This document shows positions 8,107-14,301 of a stretch of 33,801 nucleotides of DNA, piece by piece. The notes beneath the pieces are model-generated. The model ran no database searches and had not been told where the DNA came from. It saw only the letters and a program-made list of their open reading frames with translations. This DNA comes from UBA10677 sp045532295. Lineage in GTDB: Bacteria; Bacillota; Clostridia; Christensenellales; Pumilibacteraceae. The number at the start of each line of letters is the position of its first letter. Position 1 is the first letter of the stretch. Location of the stretch: the NCBI GenBank assembly GCA_045532295.1, contig JAZSFP010000015.1:1-33801 (forward strand). Reading direction: 5' to 3'. A program made the position numbers and the translations under genes.

Positions 8107-8135
8107 TTGCCCTTTTGGGTGCAATGTGTTATACT
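8107..8135 (+). promoter_or_regulatory. promoter of the small two-helix protein gene, leaderless arrangement
   Basis: TTGCCC and TATACT are spaced by exactly 17 bases. The -10 box ends six bases before the ATG at 8142, and no ribosome binding site is visible. Confidence 0.65.
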
Positions 8136-8141
8136 TTTGTT

Positions 8142-8423
8142 ATGGATAAGAAATTGAAAAGAGTAATAGCAATTATCGCGCTCGTGTTCGTGGGAATTTT
8201 CTCCGTATCGTTCGTAGCGTACCTTCTCGACCAAACGCTCTTAAACGGAGCAATCGGTCTTCTTTCCGCTGTTTCCGGCGGAACGGGTCTTGCACTTTTT
8301 ATCGTAATCAAACTTTCTCGCGATAACACCGACGAGATTGTGGACGCGGTAAAGGATAAGACTGACGAAGAGGAAAAGAGCGAAGAAGAGAGCGAAACTA
8401 AAGAGGAAGAGAATAAAGACTAA
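8142..8423 (+). CDS. small two-helix membrane protein with acidic tail, 93 residues
   Basis: The protein has two hydrophobic segments (about residues 6-28 and 36-57) joined by a short loop, then a cytoplasmic-looking tail of some 30 residues made almost wholly of Glu, Asp, Lys and Ser. I do not recognise a family. An in-frame ATG exists upstream at 8085, but it lies upstream of the promoter and adds 19 residues with no ribosome site, so 8142 is preferred. Its 3' end overlaps the convergent gene on the other strand by four bases, with no terminator between them. Confidence 0.7.
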   Translation: MDKKLKRVIAIIALVFVGIFSVSFVAYLLDQTLLNGAIGLLSAVSGGTGLALFIVIKLSRDNTDEIVDAVKDKTDEEEKSEEESETKEEENKD

Positions 8424-9139
8424 GTCTTTTTGCGTGGTAGAACGAGCACGGTAATGCCCAAAACCAAGGATAACGAGGCGAAAATAATATAATAAACCGA
8501 TGCTCCAACAAACCCCGATAGCGCAAAAATGATAAGCGCTGACTTAAAATACCCTTTTGCGTTTTCTTTAGATAGAAGTTTAGCGAAAAATTCGTTTAGT
8601 TTGTTTCGCTTTTCTTTAGGTAAGGGCGAGGGCAAAGCGTTACGCTTTTGCAAAAAGTCGTAAACTTTCTCAAAGTCCCACAAAGTAACTTTTACTCCGC
8701 AAACGGTAGCGCAGGTGCAGTCGCTGTCAAAGGAGTTAGTTATGATTAAAACCTTTTCGCAGTTTGCGTTAGAGCAAATGCTTACCGTCTTATCAAGCGA
8801 AAGGGGCGCTTTAGTAAAAGAGCAAAAGATTTTACCGCCGTCCACCTCGATAAACCCTTCTTTTAGCGTCGCGTCGCGTTTTAAGAGAGAGTGAATAAGC
8901 GAAAGCAAATTCTTCTCGCCCATTAAAATTAACGCCCTTCTAACTTCGTCGTTATTCTTGGTTTTGCCTTCTTTTCTCGTTAATTTTAGATAAAGAGGAC
9001 AAAGGCAGAGTGCAAGAACTAATCCCGTTAAAAGCGAAGGGATAGCGCGAAGAGTAAGACGCGCGCAGGCGGTAAATCCAATAGCAAAAATAACCAAAAA
9101 ACTTAATACGGTATCAAAAAATCGTGACATTTTATTCAT
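8420..9139 (-). CDS. membrane protein with a possible restriction-endonuclease-like core, 239 residues
   Basis: The protein has two membrane segments at the N-terminus (roughly residues 10-52) and two at the C-terminus (about 198-234) around a soluble middle. That middle (about 85-165) alternates predicted strands and helices and contains KVLIITNSFDSDC, VTLWDFEKVYDFLQ and paired cysteines. This pattern resembles the late strands of restriction-endonuclease-like (Mrr/DUF2034-type) domains, where a strand of type VVTTS is followed by LWD. I cannot see the full catalytic Asp-Glu-Lys set, so this is only a suggestion. The -10 box on the minus strand ends six bases before the ATG, again without a ribosome site. 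Confidence 0.75.
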   Translation of the reverse strand: MNKMSRFFDTVLSFLVIFAIGFTACARLTLRAIPSLLTGLVLALCLCPLYLKLTRKEGKTKNNDEVRRALILMGEKNLLSLIHSLLKRDATLKEGFIEVDGGKIFCSFTKAPLSLDKTVSICSNANCEKVLIITNSFDSDCTCATVCGVKVTLWDFEKVYDFLQKRNALPSPLPKEKRNKLNEFFAKLLSKENAKGYFKSALIIFALSGFVGASVYYIIFASLSLVLGITVLVLPRKKT

Positions 9140-9152
9140 AAAATGATTATAT
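9124..9152 (+). promoter_or_regulatory. probable promoter of the tsaC operon
   Basis: GTGACA and TTATAT are spaced by 17 bases and overlap the start of the divergent gene. The predicted transcription start near 9159 leaves about 20 bases of leader before the ATG at 9179. Confidence 0.45.
9146..9151 (-). promoter_or_regulatory. minus-strand -10 box of the divergent membrane protein gene
   Basis: On the minus strand a perfect TATAAT ends six bases before the ATG at 9139. The -35 region is poor. It overlaps the rightward -10 box, so the two promoters would compete. Confidence 0.45.
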
Positions 9153-9178
9153 CCGTTAAAGGAAAAAATAAACTATCA

Positions 9179-10177
9179 ATGGAAACGAAGATTTACAAGC
9201 CAACAAACGAGAACCTAACGCTTTGCGCCTCGATTATAAAGAGAGGCGAGATCGTCGCGTTTCCTACTGAAACGGTGTACGGGCTTGGCGCGAACGCAAT
9301 GATGGCGGATAGCGTTAAAAAGATTTACTCCGCTAAGGGTAGACCGTCCGATAATCCGCTTATAGTTCATATTGCGGATAAGTCTATGGTGTATGAACTT
9401 GCGTCTTTCGTTCCAGATAAAGCAAAAGCAGTAATGGACGCTTTTATGCCCGGACCCATTACGGTCGTTCTTCCCAAAAAGCCCTGCGTTCCCGACGAGG
9501 TAACGGGCGGACTTAAAACCGTTGCAATTCGTATGCCCAAGAACGAGATTGCGCTTAAACTTATAAAAGAGGCGAATTGTCCCGTATGCGCTCCAAGTGC
9601 AAATACTTCCTCGCGCCCAAGTCCGACTACGGCTAAGCACGTTTATGAAGACTTAAGCGGTAAAATTGAGGCAATTCTTGACGGTGGCGAATGTGAAGTA
9701 GGCGTTGAGTCTACCGTAATCGACTTTACTACGCCCGTTCCAAGACTTCTTCGAGCAGGCGGAATGGCGGTAGAGGAAATCGAAAAGATAGTGGGCAAAA
9801 TTGAAGTTGTAAAAAACAGCAAGGTTGCGCTTTGCCCCGGTATGAAGTATAAACACTACTCTCCCACCGCCGAAGTTTATCTTGCGGATAAAAACGAGAA
9901 TAGCAAAAATATCGTAAAAGCGTATGTTGACCTTGAAAGACAAGGCAAAAGAACGGTAATTCTATGTTTTGAAGAGAAACTAAAAGAATTTATTGACTTT
10001 AATACTTATTGCGTAGGAAAAACGGTAGAGGACTACGCGCACAACCTCTTCGCGCTCCTTAGAAAAGCGGATGAAGACGGCTACGACGCCGTTATTTGCG
10101 AAGGCGTTAGCGAGGAAGGATTAGGCGCAAGCGTTCTTAACCGTCTTGACAAGGCAAGCGGAGGTAAAAGAGTATGA
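9179..10177 (+). CDS. ywlC: threonylcarbamoyl-AMP synthase (Sua5/YwlC type)
   Basis: The enzyme makes threonylcarbamoyl-AMP from threonine, bicarbonate and ATP, the first step of t6A modification at position 37 of tRNAs reading ANN codons. The protein (332 residues from this ATG) has the YrdC domain: FPTETVYGLGANA, the binding block AKGRPSDNPLIVHI, PGPITVVLPKK, CAPSANTSSRPSPT, and ESTVIDF followed by RLLRAGG. The C-terminal Sua5 domain starts around CPGMKYKHYSPTAEVYL, so this is the long form. A start at 9143 is in frame but lies inside the divergent promoter region, so METKIYKPT at 9179 is preferred. The stop overlaps the next start by four bases (ATGA coupling). In Bacillus subtilis the same order ywlC-ywlE-rpiB is found. 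Confidence 0.92.
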   Translation: METKIYKPTNENLTLCASIIKRGEIVAFPTETVYGLGANAMMADSVKKIYSAKGRPSDNPLIVHIADKSMVYELASFVPDKAKAVMDAFMPGPITVVLPKKPCVPDEVTGGLKTVAIRMPKNEIALKLIKEANCPVCAPSANTSSRPSPTTAKHVYEDLSGKIEAILDGGECEVGVESTVIDFTTPVPRLLRAGGMAVEEIEKIVGKIEVVKNSKVALCPGMKYKHYSPTAEVYLADKNENSKNIVKAYVDLERQGKRTVILCFEEKLKEFIDFNTYCVGKTVEDYAHNLFALLRKADEDGYDAVICEGVSEEGLGASVLNRLDKASGGKRV

Positions 10178-10746
10178 GCGTAATCATCGCCCCGCCCGAA
10201 AAAAAGACGCATATTATCGAGTTTAAGGACGAGGAAAAAACGGAAGTTGAGGTCAAACCTCAAAAAGCAAAGCGCGTAAAAAAAGCGCCCAAAATTAAAA
10301 TTATGTTTCTCTGCACGGGGAATACTTGCCGTTCGGCAATGGCGGAAAGCGTTTTTCGTTACGAGATAAAAAAGAGAAAATTAACCTCTAAATTTGAAGT
10401 TTCATCTTCGGGCTATACTGCGGTTATTAACGAAGGAATAAATCCCTCCGCGCGCGCCGCTCTTGCCTTTTTAGATATTCCTTGGCATAAGCACAAGGCG
10501 AAAAGGTTTGACGAGAAAAACGGCGCAAAACAAGACCTAATCGTGTGTATGTCGCGTGAGCATAAACAGGGTACGAGTCTTAAAAATGCGTATACGGTAG
10601 GCGAAATTACAGCCAAAGGCGACGTTCCAGACCCATACGGTTACCCCATTGAAAGTTATATAAAGGTAGCGAAATATTTATGGGAAAGCGTCGATGCGGT
10701 GCTTGACGCTGCAGAGTATTTACGAGAAAAGAAAAATAAAGATTAA
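10174..10746 (+). CDS. ywlE: low-molecular-weight phosphatase, YwlE (protein arginine phosphatase) type, with N-terminal extension
   Basis: The LMW phosphatase P-loop is complete: CTGNTCRS with nucleophile Cys47 and Arg53, and the general acid in DPYGYP. The threonine directly after the cysteine and the CTGNTCRS form are those of YwlE, which removes phosphate from arginine residues marked by the McsB kinase. Tyrosine-specific members usually differ at these positions. The usual family start corresponds to residue ~40 here. The protein instead has a 40-residue Lys/Glu-rich N-terminal extension with no alternative start near residue 40, so the extension appears real. It is coupled to ywlC and followed by rpiB after 12 bases. 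No mcsB is in the window. Confidence 0.85.
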   Translation: MSVIIAPPEKKTHIIEFKDEEKTEVEVKPQKAKRVKKAPKIKIMFLCTGNTCRSAMAESVFRYEIKKRKLTSKFEVSSSGYTAVINEGINPSARAALAFLDIPWHKHKAKRFDEKNGAKQDLIVCMSREHKQGTSLKNAYTVGEITAKGDVPDPYGYPIESYIKVAKYLWESVDAVLDAAEYLREKKNKD

Positions 10747-10758
10747 GGAGATAGAACT

Positions 10759-11211
10759 ATGAAAATTGCAATTGCTTGTGACCACGCTGCGCTTAACCTT
10801 AAGAATATGGTTGTAGACAATCTTAAAGCGCAAGGCTACGAAGTAACCGACTTCGGTATTTACGAAAACGCGTCGGTTGATTATCCCGACTATGCTATTA
10901 AAGTAGCCGAATCAGTAGCAAGTAAAGAGGCGGATAAGGGTATACTTATTTGCGGAACGGGAATAGGCATGAGTATGGCGGCAAACAAGGTTAAAGGCGT
11001 TCGTTGCGCGCTCTGCTCAGATACTTTCTCTGCGCACGCAACGAGAGAGCATAACGACGCGAACGTTCTTGCATTTGGCGAACGCGTAGTAGGAGCAGGA
11101 CTTGCCCTTGATATCGTAAACACCTTCCTCTCAACGCCTTTCTCGGGCGACGCTCGTCATCAACGCCGAATAGACAAAATCACGGCTATCGAGCAAAAAT
11201 ATTTTAAGTAA
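10759..11211 (+). CDS. rpiB: ribose-5-phosphate isomerase B
   Basis: The enzyme interconverts ribulose 5-phosphate and ribose 5-phosphate. This 150-residue protein has the RpiB hallmarks: ACDHAALNLKN at the start, the catalytic cysteine loop ILICGTGIGMSMAANK, VRCAL, and TREHNDANVLAFG. Its length matches the family. AAGGAG stands seven bases before the ATG. RpiB handles pentose phosphates released by the deo enzymes downstream. Some homologues act on allose or galactose 6-phosphate, but this context favours ribose. Confidence 0.95.
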   Translation: MKIAIACDHAALNLKNMVVDNLKAQGYEVTDFGIYENASVDYPDYAIKVAESVASKEADKGILICGTGIGMSMAANKVKGVRCALCSDTFSAHATREHNDANVLAFGERVVGAGLALDIVNTFLSTPFSGDARHQRRIDKITAIEQKYFK

Positions 11212-11220
11212 GCACGAACG

Positions 11221-11246
11221 AAAAGAAAGGATAATCCTTTCTTTTT
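11221..11246 (+). terminator. intra-operon terminator between rpiB and deoC
   Basis: A perfect 11-bp stem AAAAGAAAGGA/TCCTTTCTTTT with a TAA loop, whose right arm ends in a T run. I see no clear promoter behind it, so it is probably a partial terminator that lowers deo gene expression relative to the genes upstream. Confidence 0.6.
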
Positions 11247-11266
11247 CAAATATCAAGGAGCAATTT

Positions 11267-11914
11267 ATGAGCGAGCGAGAAATTTTAGCAAAATGTGACC
11301 ATACTAATCTAAAGATTGACGCAAGTTGGGAAGATATTAAACGGACGATTGACGAGGGAATAGAATATAGTACCGCAAGCGTTTGTATCCCCGGTTGCTT
11401 TGTTAAAAAAGCAGTAGAGTATGCAGATGGCAGAATAGCAATTTGCACCGTTATAGGCTTTCCTCACGGCAACAACGGGGCAAAAGCCAAGGCGTACGAA
11501 ACACACTCTGCAGTTTGCGACGGCGCAAGCGAAATTGATATGGTAATCAATATCGGCGCGCTTAAAAGCGGAGATGACGAGACCGTACGCGAGGAAATAA
11601 TCAAGGTAAAAGAGGCTTGCGGAGGAAAAATTCTCAAAGTCATTATTGAGTCGGGATTGCTCTCTGACGAAGAAATTAACCGCGCTTGCTTGCTATCTAA
11701 AGAGAGTGGAGCAGACTTCGTTAAAACTTCGACGGGGTTTAACTGCTCGGGCGCAAGCGAAAGAGCGGTAAGTATAATGGCGCAAGCAGTAGGAAAAACT
11801 ATGGGCGTAAAAGCGTCGGGAGGAATAAGAACTTTCGAGGATGCTCAAAAGATGCTTGAGGCTGGCGCAACGAGAATAGGCGCAAGCGCGCTCGTTAAAT
11901 TAATAAAGAAATAA
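11267..11914 (+). CDS. deoC: deoxyribose-phosphate aldolase
   Basis: The enzyme cleaves 2-deoxyribose 5-phosphate to acetaldehyde and glyceraldehyde 3-phosphate. The 215-residue protein shows the class I aldolase signature: the Schiff-base lysine Lys153 in DFVKTSTGF, the second lysine Lys182 in GVKASGGIRT, and EIDMVINIGALKSG with a catalytic aspartate. CDHTNL at the N-terminus is typical. AAGGAG stands seven to eight bases before the ATG. It works with DeoD and DeoB to burn deoxyribonucleosides. Confidence 0.96.
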   Translation: MSEREILAKCDHTNLKIDASWEDIKRTIDEGIEYSTASVCIPGCFVKKAVEYADGRIAICTVIGFPHGNNGAKAKAYETHSAVCDGASEIDMVINIGALKSGDDETVREEIIKVKEACGGKILKVIIESGLLSDEEINRACLLSKESGADFVKTSTGFNCSGASERAVSIMAQAVGKTMGVKASGGIRTFEDAQKMLEAGATRIGASALVKLIKK

Positions 11915-11925
11915 GGAGAGAGATT

Positions 11926-12636
11926 ATGTCAATACCCACCCCTCATATTAACGCAAAGAAAGGCGATTTTGCAAAGACCGTGCTTATGCCGGGCGACCCT
12001 TTGCGCGCAAAATACATTGCAGAGCACTATCTTGACGACTATAAACTGGTAAACGAAGTTCGTGGAATGCTCGGCTATACGGGCTATTATAAGGGAAAAC
12101 GCGTGTCCGTTATGGCGTCAGGTATGGGGCAACCCTCAATCGGCATATATAGTTACGAACTATTCAACTTCTACGATGTTGACAATATTATTAGAGTAGG
12201 CTCTTGCGGAGGCTACGATAAAGACCTACACGTTCGTGATATAGTAATCGCGCAGGGCGCTTGCACAAACGGAAACTTCGCCTCGCAGTACAACCTTAAC
12301 GGGACTTTCTCGCCCATTGCGGATTTTAAACTTCTTCGCGACGCGGTAGAAGAGTGCGAAAAGAAAGGGCTTCGCTTTAAAGTGGGCAATATTTTCTCGT
12401 CCGATATTTTTTACGCTCAAAGCGAGGGTTGGGAAAAATGGTCGAAAATGGGCGTCTTAGCGGTGGAAATGGAGAGCGCGGCGCTATATTGTAACGCTGC
12501 AGCCTCGGGAAAAAATGCGCTTTGCATTTGTACCGTAAGTGACAGTTTCGTTTATCCAAACGAGAACACCACTTCGGAAGAGCGCGAAAAGTCTTTTACC
12601 GCAATGATGGAAGTTGCGCTTGAAATCGCGCGCTAA
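11926..12636 (+). CDS. deoD: purine-nucleoside phosphorylase, DeoD type
   Basis: The enzyme splits purine (deoxy)nucleosides with phosphate into base and (deoxy)ribose 1-phosphate. This 236-residue protein is of the hexameric bacterial type: TPHINAKKGDFAKTVLMPGD, SGMGQPSIGIYSYEL, IRVGSCGG, and VEMESAALY for ribose binding. The catalytic aspartate lies in TVSDSF. AAGGAG precedes the ATG, 11 bases after deoC. Released purine bases link functionally to the riboswitch-controlled purine permease at 3926. Confidence 0.96.
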   Translation: MSIPTPHINAKKGDFAKTVLMPGDPLRAKYIAEHYLDDYKLVNEVRGMLGYTGYYKGKRVSVMASGMGQPSIGIYSYELFNFYDVDNIIRVGSCGGYDKDLHVRDIVIAQGACTNGNFASQYNLNGTFSPIADFKLLRDAVEECEKKGLRFKVGNIFSSDIFYAQSEGWEKWSKMGVLAVEMESAALYCNAAASGKNALCICTVSDSFVYPNENTTSEEREKSFTAMMEVALEIAR

Positions 12637-12638
12637 TT

Positions 12639-13754
12639 ATGAAAAGAGTATTTTTAATCGTTTTAGACAGTTTGGGAATAGGTAATGCACCCGACGCTTA
12701 TCTTTACGGCGACGAGGGAAGTAATACTTTGCGCTCCGTATCGGAAAATCCTAATTTTGATTGCCCGACTTTGCGTTTACTTGGACTTTTTAATATCGAC
12801 GGAGTTGGCGAAGGAGTGGAAGATCCGCTTGCCTCTTACGCGCGATTGATTGAAAAATCGGCAGGCAAGGACACGACGACGGGACACTGGGAGATTGCAG
12901 GGCTTACGCTCGATACCCCTTTTCCTACTTACCCAAACGGATTTCCAGACGAGATTATTAAAGAAATAGAGAAACGAACGGGTAGAGCAGTTATTTGCAA
13001 TAAGCCGTATTCGGGCACGGAAGTTATTAAAGACTACGGCGAACAGCACCTTAAAAGTGGCGCGCTAATCGTATATACTTCTGCCGATAGCGTACTTCAA
13101 ATCGCCACTCACGAAGAGGAGGTAAGCGTTCCCGAACTTTACCGTTACTGCGAGATTGTCCGAAAGATAATGAGCGGAAAACACGCTGTGGGGAGAATTA
13201 TCGCCCGTCCGTTCAGTGGCGAATATCCCTTTTATCGTACGCCTTATCGCCACGATTATTCTCTAAAGCCCCCTGCTAAAACTATGCTTGATAAAATTCA
13301 AGAGAGCGGATTAAAAACGATAGGCGTTGGCAAAATCAACGATATTTTTGCAGGTCAAGGTGTGAGCGAAAGTTACCCCACCAAAGACAACGGCGACGGT
13401 ATGAAAATTACCGCCTCGCTTGTAGAGAAAGAGTGGAGCGGACTTTGTTTCGTTAACCTCGTCGACTTTGACAGTAAGTACGGACATCGTAACGATGTAG
13501 ACGGTTACGCGCGTTCGCTAACGAATTTTGACAAAGACTTGAAGAATTTTATCGACCTTATGCAAGACGACGATATTTTAATGCTTACCGCCGACCACGG
13601 TTGCGACCCCAAAACGCCATCTACCGACCACTCGAGAGAGTGCGTTCCGTTAATCGTCTACGGCAAAAAAATAAAAAGCGTGAACTTAGGCACGCTTAAA
13701 GGGTTTGACAATATTTCTTCAATGGTTCTTGACGCGCTTGGCGTAAATAAGTAA
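12639..13754 (+). CDS. deoB: phosphopentomutase
   Basis: The enzyme converts (deoxy)ribose 1-phosphate to the 5-phosphate. It belongs to the alkaline phosphatase superfamily. The metal-binding ends are visible: VLDSLGIGNAPDA at the N-terminus and LTADHGCDPKTPSTDHSRE near residue 320. The catalytic threonine lies in KDTTTGHWE. The length of 371 is shorter than the ~390 common in the family but includes all core blocks. Only two bases separate it from deoD and there is no clear ribosome site of its own, so translation is probably coupled. The gene ends two bases from a convergent gene with no terminator between. Confidence 0.95.
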   Translation: MKRVFLIVLDSLGIGNAPDAYLYGDEGSNTLRSVSENPNFDCPTLRLLGLFNIDGVGEGVEDPLASYARLIEKSAGKDTTTGHWEIAGLTLDTPFPTYPNGFPDEIIKEIEKRTGRAVICNKPYSGTEVIKDYGEQHLKSGALIVYTSADSVLQIATHEEEVSVPELYRYCEIVRKIMSGKHAVGRIIARPFSGEYPFYRTPYRHDYSLKPPAKTMLDKIQESGLKTIGVGKINDIFAGQGVSESYPTKDNGDGMKITASLVEKEWSGLCFVNLVDFDSKYGHRNDVDGYARSLTNFDKDLKNFIDLMQDDDILMLTADHGCDPKTPSTDHSRECVPLIVYGKKIKSVNLGTLKGFDNISSMVLDALGVNK

Positions 13755-13756
13755 AA

Positions 13757-14059
13757 TTATTTTAGGCTCTTAATAAGTCCTAAAACCGCTTGCTTGTTTT
13801 TCTCAGACAATTTGCGAAAATCGGAAAGAAGAGTAAATTCTTCGTCTGTTAGTTCTTCGCCGTTTCCATCGTAAAAGAATTGCGCTAAAGTAATTTCAAA
13901 AGCGTCGCAAATGCTCGATAAAGTGGTAATGGACGGCAAAGTACCACGAGAGAACATATTCGTTAAAGTAGACTGAGTAATGCCAGCCTCCATAGCAAGT
14001 TTATAAATCGACCAACCCCTCTGATTTCTTAACTCTTCAATTCTATTTATTATATCCAT
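13757..14059 (-). CDS. XRE-family (Cro/CI-like) transcriptional regulator
   Basis: This 100-residue protein is almost entirely a helix-turn-helix domain (residues 3-60): RIEELRNQRGWSIYKLAMEA, then GITQSTLTNMFSRGTLPSI and CDAFEITLAQFF. The C-terminal 40 residues are charged and helical. The close SinR/YgzD-like form suggests a repressor. A GAGGGG site stands eight bases before the ATG. Its promoter region is shared with a divergent short transcript and holds several dyads, so it probably represses itself and that transcript. Confidence 0.88.
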   Translation of the reverse strand: MDIINRIEELRNQRGWSIYKLAMEAGITQSTLTNMFSRGTLPSITTLSSICDAFEITLAQFFYDGNGEELTDEEFTLLSDFRKLSEKNKQAVLGLIKSLK

Positions 14060-14072
14060 AACTATAACCCCT

Positions 14073-14160
14073 CTATAATTATAGTATACGATACATTTGA
14101 ATAATAAATAAAACCCAAAAGTGTTGACAATACTTTACAAATGTAATAAAATAAGTATAC
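14073..14160. promoter_or_regulatory. candidate operator region between XRE gene and short transcript
   Basis: It holds a perfect 12-bp palindrome CTATAATTATAG at 14073-14084, the palindrome GTATAC twice (14084-14089 and 14155-14160), and a dyad ATACATTTG/CAAATGTA (14091-14099 and 14138-14145). The elements mirror each other about the middle of the region, one set over the XRE promoter and one over the rightward promoter and start site. Confidence 0.45.
14124..14152 (+). promoter_or_regulatory. strong promoter of a short transcript
   Basis: A perfect TTGACA and TAAAAT are spaced by 17 bases. Transcription should begin near 14159 and end at the terminator at 14263-14294, giving an RNA of about 130 bases. 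Confidence 0.75.
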
Positions 14161-14181
14161 ATAATTAAAGTGGAGGGTAAA

Positions 14182-14257
14182 ATGAAGTAAGGAATATTTA
14201 ACTACTGATAAAAGAGCGGAAGACGATATAATTAACTTCGTTTTAGAAATAAAGTAA
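14182..14257 (+). pseudogene. tiny reading frame, two codons or a 24-residue peptide split by one base
   Basis: A good GGAGGG (14172-14177) precedes ATG AAG TAA. One base off, the sequence from 14186 is open to TAA at 14255-14257 and reads SKEYLTTDKRAEDDIINFVL plus three residues, which looks like genuine protein. Removing one A after the ATG would make a 24-codon gene starting MSKEYLTT. It may be a frameshifted remnant, a sequencing error, or a regulatory RNA with a minimal start-stop. Function unknown. Confidence 0.45.
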
Positions 14258-14262
14258 ACGAA

Positions 14263-14294
14263 AAAGGAGTACCAAACGGTACTCCTTTCTTTTA
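14263..14294. terminator. bidirectional intrinsic terminator
   Basis: A perfect 11-bp stem AAAGGAGTACC/GGTACTCCTTT with an AAAC loop, followed by CTTTT on the right and CTTTTTCGTTT on the other strand. It ends both the short rightward transcript and the leftward P-type ATPase gene. Confidence 0.85.
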
Positions 14295-14301
14295 TTAGTT
14301 T

